Counted from the first letter of the stretch, positions 23,116 through 31,834 are shown. The stretch: DNA of 64,000 nucleotides from Desulfolinea sp964487745 (GCA_964487745.1 CAZASG010000005.1:1-64000), one strand, 5' to 3'. Numbers and translations: made by a program. The notes: a model not told the origin generated them from the sequence alone.

Positions 23116-23909
23116 ACTTCAAAAACCTTTTTGTCTATTGGCGCACGGTCTTGACGGTGGCAGAGATCACTCTGCGCCACCAATGGAACGATAGCTTCAT
23201 CCTTTTTGCGATCCTTGTCCAGCCGATGATCATCGCTGTGCTCGCGCTCTTCATGCTGCGTGGTTTGGGTGGCGACTATGCCATGTTCGTTGTCGTTGGT
23301 AGCGGTCTGACGGGTTTGTGGAGCAGCCTGCTTTTCATTTCAGGTAATAGTATCAATGCCGAACGCTGGCAGGGCACACTCGAATCTTTGGTTGCCATTC
23401 CAACGCCCTTTGAAGTGATCATTTTTGGAAAAAACTTGGCAAATGTGGTGCAGTCGCTGATCTCCATGACCTCTTCCTATTTGTTGGCAGCCCTTCTTTT
23501 TGGGTACACCCTAAAAATGGTCGAGCCGCTCCTTTTCATAGGCTCTGTGCTCTTGAGCGTTTTTGCTTTCATCAGCTTTGGTTTGGTGATCGCGCCGCTT
23601 TTCATCATGTATCGCGGCATCCAGCAATGGCAAAACGCGATGGAATTCCCCGTCTACATATTGGCGGGCTTCCTCTTTCCAATTGCCCTCTTGCCCGGCT
23701 GGACGACGCCGATCAGTTATATTCTGCCCCCATATTGGGCAGCACGCGCTCTGCACGAAACATCTACGGGAGCGGGTGATGCAGAAAAGGTAATGATGGC
23801 TTGGGGAATGATGTTGATCTTCAGCGTCATCGACCTTTTCATTGCCAGCAAGCTCTTCAAGGTGATGCTTTATAAGGCCCGCGTGGATGCGACCCTGGAA
23901 ACGGAGTAG
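23112..23909 (+). CDS. ABC-2 type exporter permease 1
   Basis: 265 residues with six membrane helices in the ABC-2 layout. A cytoplasmic N-terminus (WRTVLTVAEITLRHQWNDS) precedes the first helix, and the loop ISGNSINAERWQGTLESLVAIPTPFEVIIFGKNLANV is the conserved ABC-2 segment. GGAGG precedes the ATG, which overlaps the ATPase stop. It forms a heterodimeric channel with the next gene product. Confidence 0.88.
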   Translation: MNFKNLFVYWRTVLTVAEITLRHQWNDSFILFAILVQPMIIAVLALFMLRGLGGDYAMFVVVGSGLTGLWSSLLFISGNSINAERWQGTLESLVAIPTPFEVIIFGKNLANVVQSLISMTSSYLLAALLFGYTLKMVEPLLFIGSVLLSVFAFISFGLVIAPLFIMYRGIQQWQNAMEFPVYILAGFLFPIALLPGWTTPISYILPPYWAARALHETSTGAGDAEKVMMAWGMMLIFSVIDLFIASKLFKVMLYKARVDATLETE

Positions 23910-23912
23910 AGA

Positions 23913-24713
23913 ATGAGAGTGATCGCAAATAATGTACGACTTTTCTGGCGCGGCACGCTGCTTTCCTACGTGGCCCTTTTTGCCTGGTTGCGCCCGACGA
24001 CTTATATGGCATCCAAGATATTGATGCCCCTCGCGCAGATTCTCTTCTTTACCTTTTTGGGGACATATGCGACAGGCGGCTCGAACGTGGACTTTTACGT
24101 GATCGGCAACGCCATACAGATCACCGCCGTAAGCGGCATCTTCGGCGTGACGATGAGCATCGGTGGCGACCGATGGAACGGTACGCTCCCTTATCTTTTT
24201 GGCACCCTAGCCAATCGTCTGATGATGTTCTTTGGGCGCGCCTTCATGCACATCATCGACGGGGCTTTGGGTGTCGTCATCGCGTTGGGATGGGGCGCAC
24301 TGCTCTTTGGCGTGGACTTCTCACAGACAAATATGTCGGCACTGGGCTTGACCATCCTCGTCACAACCATTAGCACCTGTGGACTTGGGTTGCTGATGGG
24401 CTGTTTGAGCCTGATCACGGCGAATGTGATGTTTGTGAACAATACCGTCTACTTTCTGTTACTGATCTTTTCTGGAGCGAATGTCGCTTTGGATACGCTT
24501 CCGAACTGGATGCAGGCTTTCTCACAGATCTTGCCGCTTACGCGTGGGATCGCCTCGGCACGGATTTTGATCGCAGGTGGCAGTTTTGCAGAAGTGACAC
24601 CTTTATTAACGAGCGAGATCGGAATCGGCTTGATCTACGGTTGGTTGGGTTATATGCTTTTTAAATGGTTTGAATTTCAGGCAAAACGCAAAGGTTCTTT
24701 GGAAACCGTTTAG
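23913..24713 (+). CDS. ABC-2 type exporter permease 2
   Basis: 266 residues, six membrane helices, three bases after permease 1. The conserved loop reads MSIGGDRWNGTLPYLFGTLANRLMMFFGRAF. Similar in plan but clearly divergent from permease 1, as expected for a heterodimer. A GGAG site precedes the ATG. Confidence 0.87.
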   Translation: MRVIANNVRLFWRGTLLSYVALFAWLRPTTYMASKILMPLAQILFFTFLGTYATGGSNVDFYVIGNAIQITAVSGIFGVTMSIGGDRWNGTLPYLFGTLANRLMMFFGRAFMHIIDGALGVVIALGWGALLFGVDFSQTNMSALGLTILVTTISTCGLGLLMGCLSLITANVMFVNNTVYFLLLIFSGANVALDTLPNWMQAFSQILPLTRGIASARILIAGGSFAEVTPLLTSEIGIGLIYGWLGYMLFKWFEFQAKRKGSLETV

Positions 24714-24736
24714 CCTGGAAGAATATTTGGAGAATA

Positions 24737-25981
24737 ATGAATAACATCTTTACGAACGCAAAAAAAGTCTACAACGAGTATCCATCTGCCTTCTGGACCT
24801 ATAACATTATTGTTTTTATAGATCGCCTGGGTGGTTTTATGCTCTATCCTTTTTTTGCGCTCTATCTCACGCAAAGATTCGAGATTGGGATGTCCACAGT
24901 TGGGATCCTTTTCGCGATCTTTTCCGTGTCAGGTTTTATCGGCAGTGCTCTTGGCGGCGCGCTTACAGATCGTATGGGAAGAAAAGGCGTCATCATTGCA
25001 AGCCTTGTTTTATCATCCGGCAGCGCATTGGGTATGGGGTTCGCGCCATCACTTGAGTTTTTTGTCGCTGTTACGGTCATCGTCGGGACACTCTCCAGCA
25101 TTGGCGGACCTGCGCATGAAGCAGTTGTGGCTGATCTGCTCCCGGAAGAAAAACGTGCTGAAGGCTATGGCATCATCCGCGTGGTCTTCAACATCGCGGT
25201 TATCATTGCCCCGCCGATTGCAGGTTTGTTGATCGCAAATTCCTACTTGACCCTCTTTATTGTAGATGCTGTCATTAGTTTGATTGCTGCGGCAATTGTG
25301 CTTATTGCCTTACCCGAGACGAAACCGCAAGGCGATCCAAACGCCAAGCCTGAAACCATGCAGCAGACCTTCAAGGGGTACGGTCGCGTTTTTAGGGATA
25401 CTCCTTTCGTTCTTTTTGTTGGGGTAACCATCATGATGACTCTCGTCTATATGAATATGAATTCAACCTTGGGCGTCTTCTTGCGTGATTATCGTGGCTT
25501 AGCTGAAATTGGTTATGGGACTCTGCTCAGCATTAATGCCATCATTGTTGTGGCCTTCCAGTTCTGGCTGACTCGTCGTTTAGAGAAGCAGAAACCCCTC
25601 CTGATGATGGCGTTGGGCACCCTCCTGTATGCGATTGGTTTTGCCATGTACGCCTTCACCGGTGGTTTCGCGCTTTTCGTCTCTGCTATGCTGGTCATCA
25701 CTGTTGGTGAGATGGTCGTGGCACCCTTCCAGCAATCGTTGGTGGCGAGTTTTGCCCCCGAAGATATGCGCGGGCGTTATATGGCGGTTTCTGGCCTGAC
25801 CTGGGGGATCGCTTTTGCGATCGGCCCTTATTTTGCTGGTCTGATCCTGGATAGTCCAAATCCGAGCATGCTCTGGATCGTCAGTGGTGCGATCGGCTTG
25901 ATGGCAACACTTGGATTTGTTATCCTTCACAGGATGCACAATCCCGTTGCCAGCGTGGCTGAGCCCGCTGCTCCAAATTAA
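24737..25981 (+). CDS. Major facilitator superfamily transporter
   Basis: 414 residues, twelve predicted membrane helices. The loop between helices 2 and 3 has GGALTDRMGRKGVIIAS, the MFS motif A (GxLaDrxGrkxxl). Helix 5 carries RVVFNIAVIIAPPIAG (motif C-like), typical of drug:proton antiporters. It follows the ABC genes by 23 bases with TTGGAG before the ATG and ends at a terminator, so all four genes probably form one exporter operon. Confidence 0.88.
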   Translation: MNNIFTNAKKVYNEYPSAFWTYNIIVFIDRLGGFMLYPFFALYLTQRFEIGMSTVGILFAIFSVSGFIGSALGGALTDRMGRKGVIIASLVLSSGSALGMGFAPSLEFFVAVTVIVGTLSSIGGPAHEAVVADLLPEEKRAEGYGIIRVVFNIAVIIAPPIAGLLIANSYLTLFIVDAVISLIAAAIVLIALPETKPQGDPNAKPETMQQTFKGYGRVFRDTPFVLFVGVTIMMTLVYMNMNSTLGVFLRDYRGLAEIGYGTLLSINAIIVVAFQFWLTRRLEKQKPLLMMALGTLLYAIGFAMYAFTGGFALFVSAMLVITVGEMVVAPFQQSLVASFAPEDMRGRYMAVSGLTWGIAFAIGPYFAGLILDSPNPSMLWIVSGAIGLMATLGFVILHRMHNPVASVAEPAAPN

Positions 25982-26000
25982 TATTATTTTGAAGAAAATA

Positions 26001-26040
26001 ATTGCTCTGGTTTTTTAAAAAAATCAGGGCAATTTTCTTA
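26001..26040 (+). terminator. Intrinsic terminator of the exporter operon
   Basis: ATTGCTCTG / CAGGGCAAT arms (one G-U pair) with an A/T-rich loop, followed by TTTTCTTATT. Confidence 0.75.
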
Positions 26041-26094
26041 TTAAAACAGATGTGGGAAGAACTTTGCGGTAAGATATACGCAAGGAGAAAAAAG

Positions 26095-26745
26095 ATGACA
26101 AAACACCTTGTGGTTGTTGCCGGAAATATCGGTGTTGGAAAAACATCACTAACGGAACGGATGGGAGATCGCCTTGGCTGGCGCACCGATTTTGAATCAG
26201 TCGCTGATAATCCTTATCTTTCAGAGTTCTATGATGATATGCGAAAGTGGTCTTTTCATTTGCAGGTCTTCTTTTTGGGGCATCGCGCCGAGCAATATCT
26301 TGAAGCTGCCAACGATCCTCGCTCTGCAATTTTGGATCGCAGCATTTTTGAAGATAATTATATTTTTGCGCGTGCTCTTCACCATTTGAATAATATCAAC
26401 GAGCGGGATTATCAATCCTATCGCCGTCTTTTTGGCCTCGTTGTGGAGGGTTTACCACGCCCGGATCTGCTGGTTTATCTCAAAGCTCCTGTGGATGTTT
26501 TGCTGGAACGCATCGAAAAGCGTGCGCGTGGTATGGAGACGGGGATCACCGCCGATTATCTCTCGTTGCTCGATTCATTCTATGACGAGTGGCTTGCTCA
26601 CTTCGACCTCTGCCCGGTGCTGACGATCCGCACCGATGACCTCGACTACGTCAACCAGCCCAAAGCGCTGGAGATCGTGACGGATCGTATTCGCCAGAAA
26701 TTGGCGGGCAAGGATGTCGTTGATCTGCGCGGACAGGAAAAATGA
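26095..26745 (+). CDS. Deoxynucleoside kinase
   Basis: 216 residues from the ATG at 26095 (AAGGAG upstream). P-loop GNIGVGKT at residues 10-17, the DRS motif in ILDRSIFEDNYIFARAL and the lid ERIEKRARGMETGIT identify the dCK/dGK family. These salvage enzymes phosphorylate deoxynucleosides in the cytoplasm. Which base is preferred (dA/dG is common in bacterial members) is not resolved. It overlaps the AlkD-like gene by four bases; pairing of nucleotide salvage with base repair is plausible. Confidence 0.88.
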   Translation: MTKHLVVVAGNIGVGKTSLTERMGDRLGWRTDFESVADNPYLSEFYDDMRKWSFHLQVFFLGHRAEQYLEAANDPRSAILDRSIFEDNYIFARALHHLNNINERDYQSYRRLFGLVVEGLPRPDLLVYLKAPVDVLLERIEKRARGMETGITADYLSLLDSFYDEWLAHFDLCPVLTIRTDDLDYVNQPKALEIVTDRIRQKLAGKDVVDLRGQEK

Positions 26746-27427
26746 CCCTTAAAAAGATACTTAAGGAACTCGAAGAAGCAGGTACGGCACAAAATCGAAA
26801 GGTCTATGCGCGGCACGGAGTGGGGACGCAGATGTTCGGGGTCAGTTTTAAGTTTCTTCGCCAGAAGCAAAAAGAATACAAGGGCGAACACGAACTTGCG
26901 TTGAAATTGTGGGAGACCGGCTATCATGAAGCGCGTCTTCTGGCGGCGATGATCGCTGATCCAAAAAAAGTGGATATGGAGACCGCTGAAAGCTGGGCGC
27001 AGGATTTGGGCAATTATGTCCAATGCGATGAATTCTCCAGCCTGATCGCGCGGACAGCTTTCGCGAAGGAAAAGATGGAAGTGTGGACTCTTTCTGACGA
27101 TGAGTGGATCGGTCGTGCAGGCTGGCATCTCTTGGCGCATATTGCACAGAATGATAAGGAATTGCCGGATGAATATTTCCTTGCTTATTTGGCGCAAATT
27201 GAGAGGGAGATCCATACCCGTAAGAACCGCACTCGTGACGGGATGAATAATGCCTTGATCGCTATTGGTATTCGCAACCCACTTCTGACAACGCGTGCAA
27301 TGGAAAGCGCTGAGAAGATCGGCGCAGTGGAAGTCGATCATGGGCAGACAAGCTGTAAGACACCGGATGCGACTGGCTATTCGAGAAGACTTTGGCTTAT
27401 CGTGAGAAGAAAGCCAGGAAGAAATAA
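26742..27427 (+). CDS. AlkD-like DNA alkylation repair protein, frameshifted near its C-terminus
   Basis: The uninterrupted frame runs to 27452 (236 residues), but its last 25 residues (from SRRLWLIVRRKPG) look foreign and run into a repeat. Restoring one base near 27380 changes frame so that the end reads EKTLAYREKKARKK and stops at 27427, the typical charged tail after VDHGQTSCKTPDA. The HEAT-like helical body (LALKLWETGYHEARLLAAMIAD, CDEFSSLIARTAFA) and the C-terminal VDHGxTxCKTP motif fit the DNA alkylation repair family. AlkD removes alkylated purines; many relatives are untested. I annotate to 27427 as the intended end. Confidence 0.75.
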
Positions 27428-27434
27428 CCATCAT

Positions 27435-27518
27435 GTCATTGCGAAAGGCTGAGCGAAGCTCAGTTCAGTGAAGCAATCTCAAGATATTCAGAGACTGCTT
27501 CGCTTCGCTCGTAGTGAC
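27435..27518. repeat. Dispersed palindromic repeat, GTCATTGCGA family (copy 2)
   Basis: The element begins GTCATTGCGAAAGG, contains GAAGCAATCTC and the inverse GAGACTGCTTCG, and ends CTCGTAGTGAC. It is the second long copy of the element at 6281, inserted directly behind the AlkD-like gene. Confidence 0.7.
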
Positions 27519-27546
27519 ACAATATTTTTTGAGTAAAAGAGGTATT

Positions 27547-27942
27547 ATGCTAAATAATTTGAAAAAACTCTCGCGTTCCTTTGGCTTACATCCCCTTGTT
27601 GGATTTGGTATGTTCGCAGTCGATATGATGCTTTTTGGCGGCGAAGTAATTACCGCTGAATTGATCTGGCCCCTCACTGTCGGTGTTGGCGTTGCCTTGA
27701 CCATTCCCAGTATTCTGATCCAGCGCCATAGCTTCAAAGATAGTTGGGGCGCCGCAATCGGGAAAGGTCTTCTTGTTGGCGTTCTGACGGGGATCCCGAC
27801 ACCGCTCCCTGCCCTTGTGCCCCTTCTGGGTGGTACGATCGGGACGATGCAGATGATTGGCGAGAAAGAAGAGCGCAAGATGATCGAAGGTGAGGTGGTC
27901 GAAGAACCACCTTTACTGGAAGGTGAGGTGACAGAGGAGTGA
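27547..27942 (+). CDS. Small membrane protein with an acidic tail
   Basis: 131 residues from ATG 27547 (AGAGG upstream). Two to three hydrophobic segments (LIWPLTVGVGVALTIPSIL, AAIGKGLLVGVLTGIPTPLPALVPLLGG) precede a very acidic C-terminus (EGEVVEEPPLLEGEVTEE). No family function is known to me. It stands between a repeat element and a probable acquired gene. Confidence 0.65.
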   Translation: MLNNLKKLSRSFGLHPLVGFGMFAVDMMLFGGEVITAELIWPLTVGVGVALTIPSILIQRHSFKDSWGAAIGKGLLVGVLTGIPTPLPALVPLLGGTIGTMQMIGEKEERKMIEGEVVEEPPLLEGEVTEE

Positions 27943-27995
27943 TGAAAACGGGAAAGAACGCTGCCAGAGTCGAGTTATAAGCCTGGGGTTTAAAA

Positions 27996-29009
27996 ATGGA
28001 AATAACCGAAATTGAATTATGGACCCTAAATATACTTAGCCGAGTGGAGAGAGGTCAGCCAGTTGAAGATTCAATAGTAGAACTTAAATCTGGCTGGATA
28101 AATCCAGAAAAGGCAGCTCGACGAATTGCGGGGCATGCCAATTCCGCAAAAGGGTCGCCAATTCTATGGCTAATTGGTGTTGATGAGAAAAATGGAATTA
28201 TCGGGGTTTCACAGGAAGAATTCTCTAATTGGTTTAGTAGAGTAAGGGCGCAATTTGATGGTCCTGTACCTTCGGTAACTGATGTTTGTGTTACGCACAA
28301 TGAAAAAACTTGTATAGCCTTAGTATTTAGAACTGAAATGGCTCCATTTGTGGTTAAGAATCCAAAATATGGGCTTTCAGGCGGCGGGCCTGTTGAATGG
28401 GAAGTTCCTTGGAGGGAGGGTACTGCTACCAGAACAGCTAAGCGCTTAGATTTATTAAGGATTTTATTGTCAGTATCTAGTATCCCGAAAATTGAAATAA
28501 CTGGTGGATTGTTGGATGCTAAGATGGAAGAAGGGAAGTTACACTGGCGTTTTCGTCTGTTTCTATATATTGAGCCAATATCTAATGAGCAGATAGTGAT
28601 TCCGTTTCATAGGTGTAAAGGAGAATTGTCTTTTGATACTGTCGAGGAATTACATAGGATCGATTACATTGATCTTGAGCCCGAAGTTTGGGGAGTGGAC
28701 GTCAGGAGCAAGAAGTCCCCTCATGTGTTGCTAGATCAAGTAATAACCTATAAATCTAAAACGATAGATAATTCTCATGATGAGTTGTTTATAAATGGTC
28801 CTGGTAAATGTTTCTTGAATGGTTCCTGTAGAACTAACATGATAGATTTAAAGCAATGTACAACTGCTACTGTTAACCTGCAATTGTCAATTTTAAATGC
28901 TAGTGTGGATGTTCCAATAAACTTGATGTTATATAAGTCATCAGGTTTATCGGAACATGAAGTTCATAGTTTTCGTTGGTATAAGGATAGCCAAACTGAT
29001 ATAAATTGA
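27996..29009 (+). CDS. AlbA_2 (Schlafen-like) domain protein, AT-rich, probably acquired
   Basis: 337 residues. The N-terminal 130 residues read as a divergent AlbA_2 putative DNA-binding/nuclease-like domain: an acidic strand VELKSGW, then AARRIAGHANSAKGSPILWLIGVDEKNGIIGV. The C-terminal 190 residues are beta-rich (HWRFRLFLYIEPISNEQIVIP) without a known family. Base composition by eye is much more AT-rich than its neighbours, with many AAT, ATA and TTA codons. It is flanked by a repeat-bearing region and a terminator. AlbA_2 proteins occur in defence and regulatory contexts, so a mobile accessory function is likely but unproven. Confidence 0.6.
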   Translation: MEITEIELWTLNILSRVERGQPVEDSIVELKSGWINPEKAARRIAGHANSAKGSPILWLIGVDEKNGIIGVSQEEFSNWFSRVRAQFDGPVPSVTDVCVTHNEKTCIALVFRTEMAPFVVKNPKYGLSGGGPVEWEVPWREGTATRTAKRLDLLRILLSVSSIPKIEITGGLLDAKMEEGKLHWRFRLFLYIEPISNEQIVIPFHRCKGELSFDTVEELHRIDYIDLEPEVWGVDVRSKKSPHVLLDQVITYKSKTIDNSHDELFINGPGKCFLNGSCRTNMIDLKQCTTATVNLQLSILNASVDVPINLMLYKSSGLSEHEVHSFRWYKDSQTDIN

Positions 29010-29066
29010 AACAAAATAGATTTATATATTTGGTAAACTATATTGGTTGCTTAACAAAATTATAAA

Positions 29067-29101
29067 TCAAAAAGCGCCCCTTACTAAAGGCGCTTTTTGA
29101 T
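29067..29101. terminator. Bidirectional intrinsic terminator
   Basis: TCAAAAAGCGCC / GGCGCTTTTTGA, a 12-base perfect stem with a ten-base loop. The T-runs in both strands serve the convergent AlbA_2 and degV genes. Confidence 0.85.
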
Positions 29102-29120
29102 TTATTGAACTACTGACAAT

Positions 29121-29981
29121 TTAAACCAAATCCTCCATCAAGCTCATCGGCAGGATGGCAGCCCCAACAATGCCGGGACCTGTATGCACGCCCAAAACCG
29201 GGGAGATGCGTTTCATCTCGAACTTGCCGATATTCACGCGTTCCTTGAGCGCAGCAGACATCATCTCGGCGCCCTGTTCAAAGCGTCCATGCAGGACAGT
29301 CGTCCACAACGGGACATTGCCGTATAGTTCCGCGATATGATCCGCCATCATATTGATATTCTTCTTGATCGTACGCCCTTTGCCCACAGTGCTGTATTTA
29401 CCATCAGCGTGATCCACGCGGATGACGGGCTTGATATTCAGTAGAGAGCCAGCCAAAGCCTGTACGCGCCCGATACGGCCACCACGTGCCAGATATTCGA
29501 GGGTTTCGAGGGTGTAGATCACTTCCGTCTTCGCGCGGATCGCATCCAGACGTTCCTTGATCTTGTCCAGGCTCCAACCGGCTTTCGCCCCTTTTACAGC
29601 TGCCAAAACCTGAAAACGCTGCCCGCCGGAAAGGGTCATACTGTCCACCGTCGAGACAACCTTCTCTTTGAGTTGTGCAGCACCATTGATCGCAGAATTG
29701 AGCGTGCCACTTAAGCCAGATGAAATATGAATGGAAAGCACTTGCTCTTTTGTCGCAGCCAATTTCTCATACAAGCTGCGGAATATTCCGCTTGAAGGTT
29801 GTGCCGTGGTTGGGATATTCGGTCGCATTGCCTCGAGACGATCATAGAAATCATCAGGGGTGATGTCGGCGGCATTGACCTCGCCTTCAGGGAATTGAAT
29901 ATAAAGCGGGGCTTCCACCACACCAAGTTCTTCGCGTTCTTGCGCCGACAGATCTGCCGCGCAGTCAGTTACGATTTTCAT
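29121..29981 (-). CDS. DegV family fatty-acid-binding protein
   Basis: 286 residues. The family start is MKIVTDCAADLSAQE. The lipid-binding signature is TTAQPSSGIFRSLYE with IHISSGLSGTLNSA, and LEYLARGGRIGRVQALAGSLLNIKPV is the conserved C-terminal motif. DegV proteins (FakB in Firmicutes) bind a fatty acid and present it to a kinase. No FakA-like kinase is seen in this window. AAGGAAG precedes the ATG, and a long hairpin lies in its leader. Confidence 0.9.
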   Translation of the reverse strand: MKIVTDCAADLSAQEREELGVVEAPLYIQFPEGEVNAADITPDDFYDRLEAMRPNIPTTAQPSSGIFRSLYEKLAATKEQVLSIHISSGLSGTLNSAINGAAQLKEKVVSTVDSMTLSGGQRFQVLAAVKGAKAGWSLDKIKERLDAIRAKTEVIYTLETLEYLARGGRIGRVQALAGSLLNIKPVIRVDHADGKYSTVGKGRTIKKNINMMADHIAELYGNVPLWTTVLHGRFEQGAEMMSAALKERVNIGKFEMKRISPVLGVHTGPGIVGAAILPMSLMEDLV

Positions 29982-30008
29982 AATCTTCCTTTTCTGTTAG
30001 AAAAAATT

Positions 30009-30043
30009 TGCGAGGGGTGTGCAACATGCACGAGCCCCTCGCA
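30009..30043 (-). promoter_or_regulatory. Terminator-like hairpin in the degV leader (attenuator candidate)
   Basis: TGCGAGGGG / CCCCTCGCA arms extended by GTGCA / TGCAC form a long stem. On the minus strand it is followed by AATTTTTTCT and then, after about 14 bases, by the degV ATG. On the plus strand no T-run follows. A promoter just upstream (30044-30100) would put this structure at the very start of the degV message. Confidence 0.5.
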
Positions 30044-30100
30044 GGTTTATACAATATTTGTTGAATTTATCACAATCAGCATTATACCTGATTCGGCTGA

Positions 30101-30106
30101 TAAAAT
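30101..30106 (+). promoter_or_regulatory. -10 box of a probable leaderless promoter (GT2 gene)
   Basis: TAAAAT is six bases before the ATG at 30113 and no Shine-Dalgarno sequence is present. The divergent degV promoter shares this 70-base gap. Confidence 0.4.
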
Positions 30107-30112
30107 AACCAG

Positions 30113-31135
30113 ATGAAAAGCCCCCGAATCTCTGTCATTTTACCCTGCTATAACGCCGAAAGCACCCTTGAAGAAACCCTGCAAAGCCTTGTTGCCCAGA
30201 CCTTGCAGGATTTTGAAGTGCTCATGGTGGATGATGGTTCAACAGACGATACGGGACGCATACTGGATGACTGGGCGAAAAACGACTCTCGTTTTAAGCA
30301 CATCTCCCAAGCCCATAGCGGAGTCATCTCCGCCTCGAACGCCGGAATGCTTGCTTCCGTTTCCCCCTACATCGCCCGCCTGGACGCAGACGACCGCGCC
30401 CTTCCGCAGCGTCTTGAAAAGCAAGTCACTTTCCTCGAATCGAATCCTGAATATGCCTTAGTCAGTTCCCTCGTCAAAGCCTTCCCTGAAGGTGAAGTTG
30501 GTGAGGGTTTTCAAGTCTATCTCGAATGGCTGAATGCCCTCGTCACCGACGAGCAGATCAAGCGCGAAATATTTGTGGAGAGTCCGTTGCCGAATCCCAG
30601 CGTCACCTTTCGGCGCGAATGGCTGCTCAAAATGAACGGCTACGAAGAACGCGGCTTCCCCGAAGATTATGATCTTTATCTGCGTATGTATCTGACTGGC
30701 GCGAAATTTTCCAAGATCCCCGAAGTGCTACACGAGTGGCGTGAACATCCTATGCGGATCACGCATACAGACAGCCGCTACTCGCTCGAGAATTTTCTGC
30801 GTACAAAAGCCTATTATCTCGCCCGAGGTCCGCTCAAGGGGCGGGATGCGGTCATCATTTGGGGCTCCGGGATGATGGGGCGCAGATTGGCGAAGCAGCT
30901 TGAACGGCAGGATGTGCCCCTCGTCGCCTTTGTGGATATCGATCCGAAGAAGATCGGGCGCACAAGGCGAGGTAAACCCATTATCGCGCCGGATTCATTG
31001 GCAGATGTCTGGAACCAATATGATGCTCCTGCGTTGCTGGCAAGTGTCGGATCACGCGGGGCGCGGAAACTCATCCGTGAGAGATTGATTGATTTTGGTT
31101 ATGTGGAGGGGAAAGATTGGTGGGCTGCAGCTTGA
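30113..31135 (+). CDS. GT2 glycosyltransferase fused to a nucleotide-binding-like domain
   Basis: 340 residues. The GT-A domain (1-230) has SVILPCYNAESTLEETLQSL, the nucleotide strand VLMVDDGSTDDT and the metal-binding ARLDADDRALPQR. A second domain (about 245-340) starts VIIWGSGMMGRRLAKQLERQ, a Rossmann GxGxxG loop. It continues with VAFVDIDPKKIGRTRRGKPII, like the N-terminal domain of PglD-type sugar acyltransferases and related nucleoside-diphosphate-sugar binding modules. The fusion suggests a surface-sugar role. It begins without a ribosome binding site behind a TAAAAT box and ends at a hairpin terminator. Confidence 0.85.
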   Translation: MKSPRISVILPCYNAESTLEETLQSLVAQTLQDFEVLMVDDGSTDDTGRILDDWAKNDSRFKHISQAHSGVISASNAGMLASVSPYIARLDADDRALPQRLEKQVTFLESNPEYALVSSLVKAFPEGEVGEGFQVYLEWLNALVTDEQIKREIFVESPLPNPSVTFRREWLLKMNGYEERGFPEDYDLYLRMYLTGAKFSKIPEVLHEWREHPMRITHTDSRYSLENFLRTKAYYLARGPLKGRDAVIIWGSGMMGRRLAKQLERQDVPLVAFVDIDPKKIGRTRRGKPIIAPDSLADVWNQYDAPALLASVGSRGARKLIRERLIDFGYVEGKDWWAAA

Positions 31136-31145
31136 TCCGTTAAAT

Positions 31146-31180
31146 AAAAAGAGCCTTTCTCAACGAAAGGCTCTTTGGTT
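31146..31180. terminator. Bidirectional intrinsic terminator
   Basis: AAAGAGCCTTTC / GAAAGGCTCTTT perfect 12-base stem with a five-base loop between the convergent GT2 and ferredoxin genes. The T-run is clear for the minus strand (A-run 31146-31150) and weak on the plus strand. Confidence 0.8.
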
Positions 31181-31192
31181 TCTAGTGGCTTC

Positions 31193-31582
31193 TTATTCGT
31201 ATCCGGGGCCGCCATCGAAGTAGTCGTAATTAGGTTGGATATCTTCGGTGAGATCAACTTCTTCGCCAGCTTCAAGCTGCTTGGTGCAGTCGAGGACAAC
31301 CGGGTTGCCGTGGTGATCGGTGTTTTCGTAATGACCGGTGAGGCCAACACGGGCGATATATTCGCCGCCTTCAGCAACATAAGGATCCGGTACTTCATCT
31401 TCGGGGAAGATGGCTGCGTAGGGGCATTCGGGAATACAGGCGCCGCAATCGATGCAGGTATCGGGGTCAATGTAGAACCATGGATATTCTTCTTTTGGGG
31501 TCCCGGGAACGATGCACTCGACGGGGCAGACTTCCACACAGCCGCTGTCGCGCAGACACAAACTGGTTATGACGTGGGTCAT
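31193..31582 (-). CDS. Two-cluster (7Fe/8Fe) ferredoxin with an acidic C-terminal extension
   Basis: 129 residues. Cys9, Cys15, Cys19 and Cys23 (CLRDSGCVEVCPVEC) form one site, with the wider first spacing seen in seven-iron ferredoxins. Cys43, Cys46, Cys49 and Cys53 (CIDCGACIPECP) form a standard [4Fe-4S] site. The tail (about 65-129) is rich in Asp and Glu (LEAGEEVDLTEDIQPNYDY) and longer than in the FdxA family. It is a soluble electron carrier. It is transcribed alone. Confidence 0.9.
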   Translation of the reverse strand: MTHVITSLCLRDSGCVEVCPVECIVPGTPKEEYPWFYIDPDTCIDCGACIPECPYAAIFPEDEVPDPYVAEGGEYIARVGLTGHYENTDHHGNPVVLDCTKQLEAGEEVDLTEDIQPNYDYFDGGPGYE

Positions 31583-31740
31583 ATTTCACTCCTCTTTTGA
31601 GATAATTATTTCAATTAATCTTTTATATTCTACCCTATTTTGAAAAAGGTCGTTGAGCGAATTTACACATACCAGCGAGCGAAATTCCTCAGTTATGACA
31701 GTGAAAATATATGAAGTTTATAATAATTTTTATGAATTTA

Positions 31741-31769
31741 TTGACAAAATTTATCTTTATTAGTATTAT
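31741..31769 (+). promoter_or_regulatory. Strong sigma-70 promoter of sodN
   Basis: TTGACA (31741-31746) matches the consensus and TATTAT (31764-31769) follows after 17 bases. A second -10-like TATAAT lies at 31790-31795 closer to the gene. The gap 31583-31834 is otherwise AT-rich with nothing else recognised. Confidence 0.7.
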
Positions 31770-31834
31770 TCCCGCGTACAATAAATTTGTATAATGAAAC
31801 TATTACCAACTGTTTCCAGCATAAGGAGAAAATG

